Positions 60,078 to 64,000 of a DNA stretch of 64,000 nt are shown here, piece after piece. The stretch covers positions 6,231,427 through 6,295,426 of the forward strand of contig NW_024881296.1 in the NCBI RefSeq assembly GCF_018691265.1, written 5' to 3'. Both the position numbers and the translations under genes were made by a program. The notes below the pieces were generated by a model. The model ran no database searches. It was given only the letters and a program-made list of their open reading frames with translations, and was not told the DNA's origin. This stretch comes from Tyto alba. Lineage: Eukaryota > Chordata > Aves > Strigiformes > Tytonidae. How positions within the stretch are numbered: the stretch's first letter is position 1; each line of letters starts with the position of its first letter.

Positions 60078-63000
60078 CCAGGATGAGTGCTTTGGAGCAA
60101 TAAAATGCAAACCCCTGCATTATTAAGGGACAGAAGAAGCATGCCTAGAAGATTCATATAACTGATAGTAAGATAGAGACCCTTGGGCCAGTGGTTCAAA
60201 GTCAGCCACTGCTTGTTATGAGATAAGGGACACGTCCCTTTTTTGGGTGCAGGTGATTGTATCATATGACCCAATGCAGAGGCTGGAGTGGACCTGCCTG
60301 TTGGTACAGTGCTGGGAATGGGTAAATTTCCAGACTGTGGCTCAAGAAAGGGAGAGGGAAAATGTTGTCCTCAGTGAAACGGCATCAAGCTGCTTGTTCT
60401 GCAGACTGTTTCTAAGCTATGGCACGCATTAACTTCCTACAGACTCCGTTCAGGATGTGGGGAAAGTTGAGAACGGTATTACAGGAGGTCTCCATACTTA
60501 ACCTGAGATGATAAATATCCCTACTGCCTAAATCAGAACCACAGCCACTTTTTACTGAGACTCAGTGCAAGTGCTGCAGTTCCAGAAAGTTTATAGATTG
60601 ATCTGTCCTCTTAGGATGGAAGAAAGCATTCACAGATCACCAGTGAGGCATAGGGAAGGTTGGCTGGCTGCTGCCAACCATCTGGAATTAAACAGGAGAC
60701 AGTCACCAGTTGCTGCTGCTAGGTCTGTAAGCACCAGATCCCAAGCTCACTGCAAGCCTCCCACTAACTTAAGCAGACTACAAATCAGGCTGTGAATGAG
60801 CACCATGTTCACTCAAAAAGACTGAGTAGAATTTAAAAGATGGGAGATAGCAGCTCTTCCCAGAACAGGGCAGGAGCAGACAGCCTGTTTTCCCTTGCAG
60901 ACATGTCCTATGCTAGTAAGTGTTCAGTACTTGCACCAAGGATGGGCAAGGCACACATGCAGGAGTACCTTTATGCAATGACAGAGGTCAGAGTGTGGTT
61001 GCAGACCAAGCCCTAGGGATGTGACAGTCCTGTCCCTCCATTAAATAGCTGTGAGTTAGTTTAAGAGGGACAAGCCCTGCTCTTCAGCAAATAAGGTAGC
61101 TAAATTAATCAAGGAGAAGACATACGCATCCAAGCTCTGAAGCAGTTTTTTCTGACAACAGTTCACTCCCTGTGAATCTCTGCTCTGTGGTGGTATGAGT
61201 AGGGGAAAAACTACAGTTAAGGCTGAGTGAACAGCATGATTTCAAAAGTAATTGGGAAAGGAGCGTGGAAACTGAATGAAGCCCAGAAATATGTTCTGAA
61301 TCCCCACCCCAATCACACTGCAGGAGTAACTCGACATTGCTGTAAATCAAAATGCATGTTTAAAACTTTTTTAAAGTTCCTGCAGAGCATTCTCCTGGGG
61401 TCCAAGATGGCTGTTGATAGCCAAGAATGCATTACACTGAAGCATCACAGGTCCTGGAAAATCTTATCAAATTTTATGGAATATGATAACATTTCTGCAA
61501 GCTTAAAGAACCATTGTTTCAAGGTTCCTAGGAGTGGTACGCCCACTACTGAAATGTATGGATGGTGCACACAACCTTGCAGAAGAGATAAAACCCTCTC
61601 ACAATCCTGTGGTGTTAGCCAGGCTGAACTCCCTTTCATCTCCAACAACCAAGCACCAATATTCACTTCTAACATGGTCCTATAAATATTCCAGGCCTCT
61701 ACAGAAACCTACTGGCTTCAGCCCCACTCTGCTCTGTAGGGCTTTCCTGAAAGGCTTTATGGCTTTACTAATAAGGTAGACCCCAGATTAATCCCCATTC
61801 TCTGATTTTTCCTTTAAAAAGCACCCACAATCAGCTTGGGAGAGCAGGCATCAAAATAATGACTAGCTCAAAACCTCCACCCTGCACAGAGGTCTCTGCC
61901 CAAACCACAGGCTCGTTTGTCTTCCTCAGGAGCACGCAGGCTCCAGGAAGGGGAGCTTCGGCGCAGAGCTGTTTTGGGAAGAGGTGAATGTGGGTGTGAA
62001 GCCAGGCAGCTCAGCAGGAGAAGTGTGGAGCGGGCGCCGAATCAGACAAAGGCGGATGCCTGAGCAAACACAGTGTGTGGCCCTGGCAAAAACCCAGAGA
62101 GAGGGGGCTTTTGGGTGGGGGTCTTGGCCAAAACAGTGGGGGAAGTTGGGAGCAGAGAAGCTCTCTCCTGTGGCTCAACTCCTGCTGTGTCACACAGGAG
62201 TTTGTCTCTCTTTTGTAAATAAACCAAGTTGCTTCCAAAAAACTACCTAAGCTCTGCACTGACATTTCTTCCTGACTGGAATGACCTACAAGATCGTGAA
62301 TTTTAGATAGCCCCATGGGTGGATGAAGAATGGCAGGGATTTTGTGCAGACAGACAATTTAGCAATACACACAAAGACACATATTGAAAGGAATGTGCAG
62401 CAGAAATGATCAGAAGAGACGGATGGGAAAGGGGGATAATATTCAGTAGGATTCATGAGATCCTCTTCCTTTTTGAAGAAATGGTGTCTGATGTAGATAA
62501 GTGCAAGTAGGGTGTTTACCAGTTTCAATTCCTGACAGTAAGTACAGGCAAATTCTTACGCTGCCTCATTTTCTTCTGTGTGTGCACCAAGTTAATGGGG
62601 AAGTGTTTGTGTTTCTTTAAGTAGTTAGGCGGTGGGTTACCACTAGCTTCCTTAATCCAGGTACCTTGTTATCTTAATTAAAAACCCAAATCATCTTTGA
62701 TGTCCTACAACTTCATTGCATAACCAGTTTCATTTACTATTGTTTAAGCTCAGTTAGTTTTCCATGATGAAAAGAATTTGTATTTTACACTGGGCAGGAA
62801 GTCCTATTTAAATGTTTCCCGGTTTTGATCTCCTTAAAGGGAATTAAATTATGTTCCTGCTTCAAAAAATTCATGGCAAACAGATTACTGAGTCACTAGA
62901 CTTGCCATACCATGAGCCAATGGGGCAGCAGGCTGGACACATGGAGGCTGAAGTTGCTCCATTCTCTTGCTTTAAATGCATAGGGGCTGTAGAGAGGGTT

Positions 63001-64000
63001 CAAAGCTGGTTTTTGACCCCCTTTTTTTACAGTCCTTGCTGAATCTTCAGTCTGGCCCCTCATGTCAGTCAGAGACAAGTTCAGGTGGACCTTTATCCCT
63101 TCTCTCCCCACTCCCTTGTGCTGGGAACACGAGCAGGACTAGCGGCAACGACACTGGTCACAAAGTGGGATCTGGGAGGCTGCAACCACCCCTTCCTTCT
63201 TCCTGACAAAATGAGTCTCAGGGGACCCTTTTGACTGCTTTTGTTGCTGTATCACAGAAAATGTTAGGAGCTACCAGGCTGGAGCTGCCCAAGGGTTGTT
63301 GTTGCTTTCTGCATCCCCTGTTCTTCTCTGAGGGCAGCTCTGGTGCTGTGTCCTACCTGCCCTCACACTCCTCAGTGCTGGTGCGCGCAGGAGATGTGCT
63401 GCAGAGCTCTCATCTGACCGGGAAGAGTTTCCCACCACCTTGCCATCCTCCCGCGTGGGCAGAGCACCCAGCTCTGCTAGCTGCCGTGCCTTGGTGGCAC
63501 AGCTGGGCTCCTGCCAGAGAGGAACCAAAATTTGCGTTAAGCCGATCTGCTGCTTTCCTCAGGAGAATGAAGGGAGCGAGTGAGTTTGCTCCTGATGACC
63601 CAGGAAAAAGCTTTCTAGGTTGCTGAGCGTGATTTTATATAATTTAAGAGCAACTGTCTTTACCCTGCTCTCCAAACACGCTCCAGACTATATCCCAGAA
63701 CTTATGTTTCATTTTGAGTGGAATCTGGGGAGATTTACTTCTTGCCAGGTAGTCGCACTCACAGCATGGCAAGCCCAGTAAAGCAATAGGACTAACATGT
63801 TTTCTCACTATGAATACCATATAAATCCAAGGAACTGGCTGCCACATAAAGCACTCAGCTGCCTGTCTCAGACAGGAGAGGGTATTGAATTGCTTTAATT
63901 CTGTTCCCTCTTTGCCCTGAGGCAGGTAAGGCCCAGCTTTTGTGACTCTGGGAGATGCCTCTGGTTTCCTGCCATGGCCTAGCAAGAGCTTTTGGCATTT
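60078..64000. other. Non-coding DNA, nothing recognised
   Basis: Includes open frames of 152 codons (61227-61685) and 131 codons (63231-63626). Neither shows a recognisable domain or a clear promoter, and both overlap other open frames, so they are treated as chance. The segment 61940-62170 is GC-richer. Confidence 0.45.

Noticed and set aside
61227..61685. 152-codon open frame
   Set aside because: No domain, signal peptide or supporting splice sites. It is overlapped by open frames on the other strand, and the length is within chance for this window.
63231..63626. 131-codon open frame
   Set aside because: Composition follows the local GC-rich DNA and no motif is recognised.
1..64000. CRISPR arrays, operons, tRNA and rRNA genes
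   Set aside because: None seen. The content is vertebrate nuclear DNA, and no cloverleaf-like or rRNA-like segment was recognised by eye. A covariance-model search would be the decisive test for small RNAs.

Overview
The window looks like bird nuclear DNA. A fragment with the typical 3' end of a chicken-repeat-1 (CR1) LINE lies at about 2886-2964, repeats are sparse, and the one dominant feature is a provirus whose Env resembles that of avian alpharetroviruses. No host protein-coding gene could be recognised. Outside the provirus the sequence reads as intergenic or intronic DNA with old LINE/SINE fragments, microsatellites and a few stretches that look like exons or regulatory DNA but are unproven.

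Provirus (4643-11589, minus strand): order 5'-3' on the minus strand is 5' LTR (11116-11584), tRNA-Lys type primer-binding site (11096-11113), leader with three related hairpins (10999-11098), gag (10813-9072, frame broken near its start), pro with a dUTPase domain followed by a protease (9231-8395), pol (about 8401-6311, reverse transcriptase and RNase H present, integrase cut off just after the first catalytic Asp), env (6393-4915, fully open), polypurine tract (5003-4985) and 3' LTR (4984-4648). A perfect 5-bp duplication, ACTTG, flanks the two LTRs. The last Env codons lie inside the LTR and the polypurine tract lies inside env. Gag-pro and pro-pol are each in the -1 relation; the gag-pro overlap carries a slippery-like heptamer followed by a GC-rich hairpin.

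The element mixes lineages. The dUTPase-protease arrangement, the two -1 shifts and the Lys primer site are betaretrovirus-like. The Env transmembrane subunit (internal fusion loop between cysteines, CX6CC, furin site) is alpharetrovirus-like. The two LTRs differ by four transitions in 337 aligned bases and by one 132-bp segment that only the 5' LTR has. Gag and pol are damaged while env is open.

Rest of the window: 1-4642 is AT-rich flank with the CR1 fragment. 11590-29000 is low-repeat DNA with one exon-like segment (15594-15651). 29000-29830 is GC-rich with a G-quadruplex-prone run. 39130-39660 is rich in TAAT-type sites, next to a GC-rich block at 40040-40750. 41430-42345 is an old CR1/L3-type LINE remnant. 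43600-64000 holds scattered old repeat fragments, TTTG microsatellites and two more exon-like segments (45175-45258 and 59302-59426).
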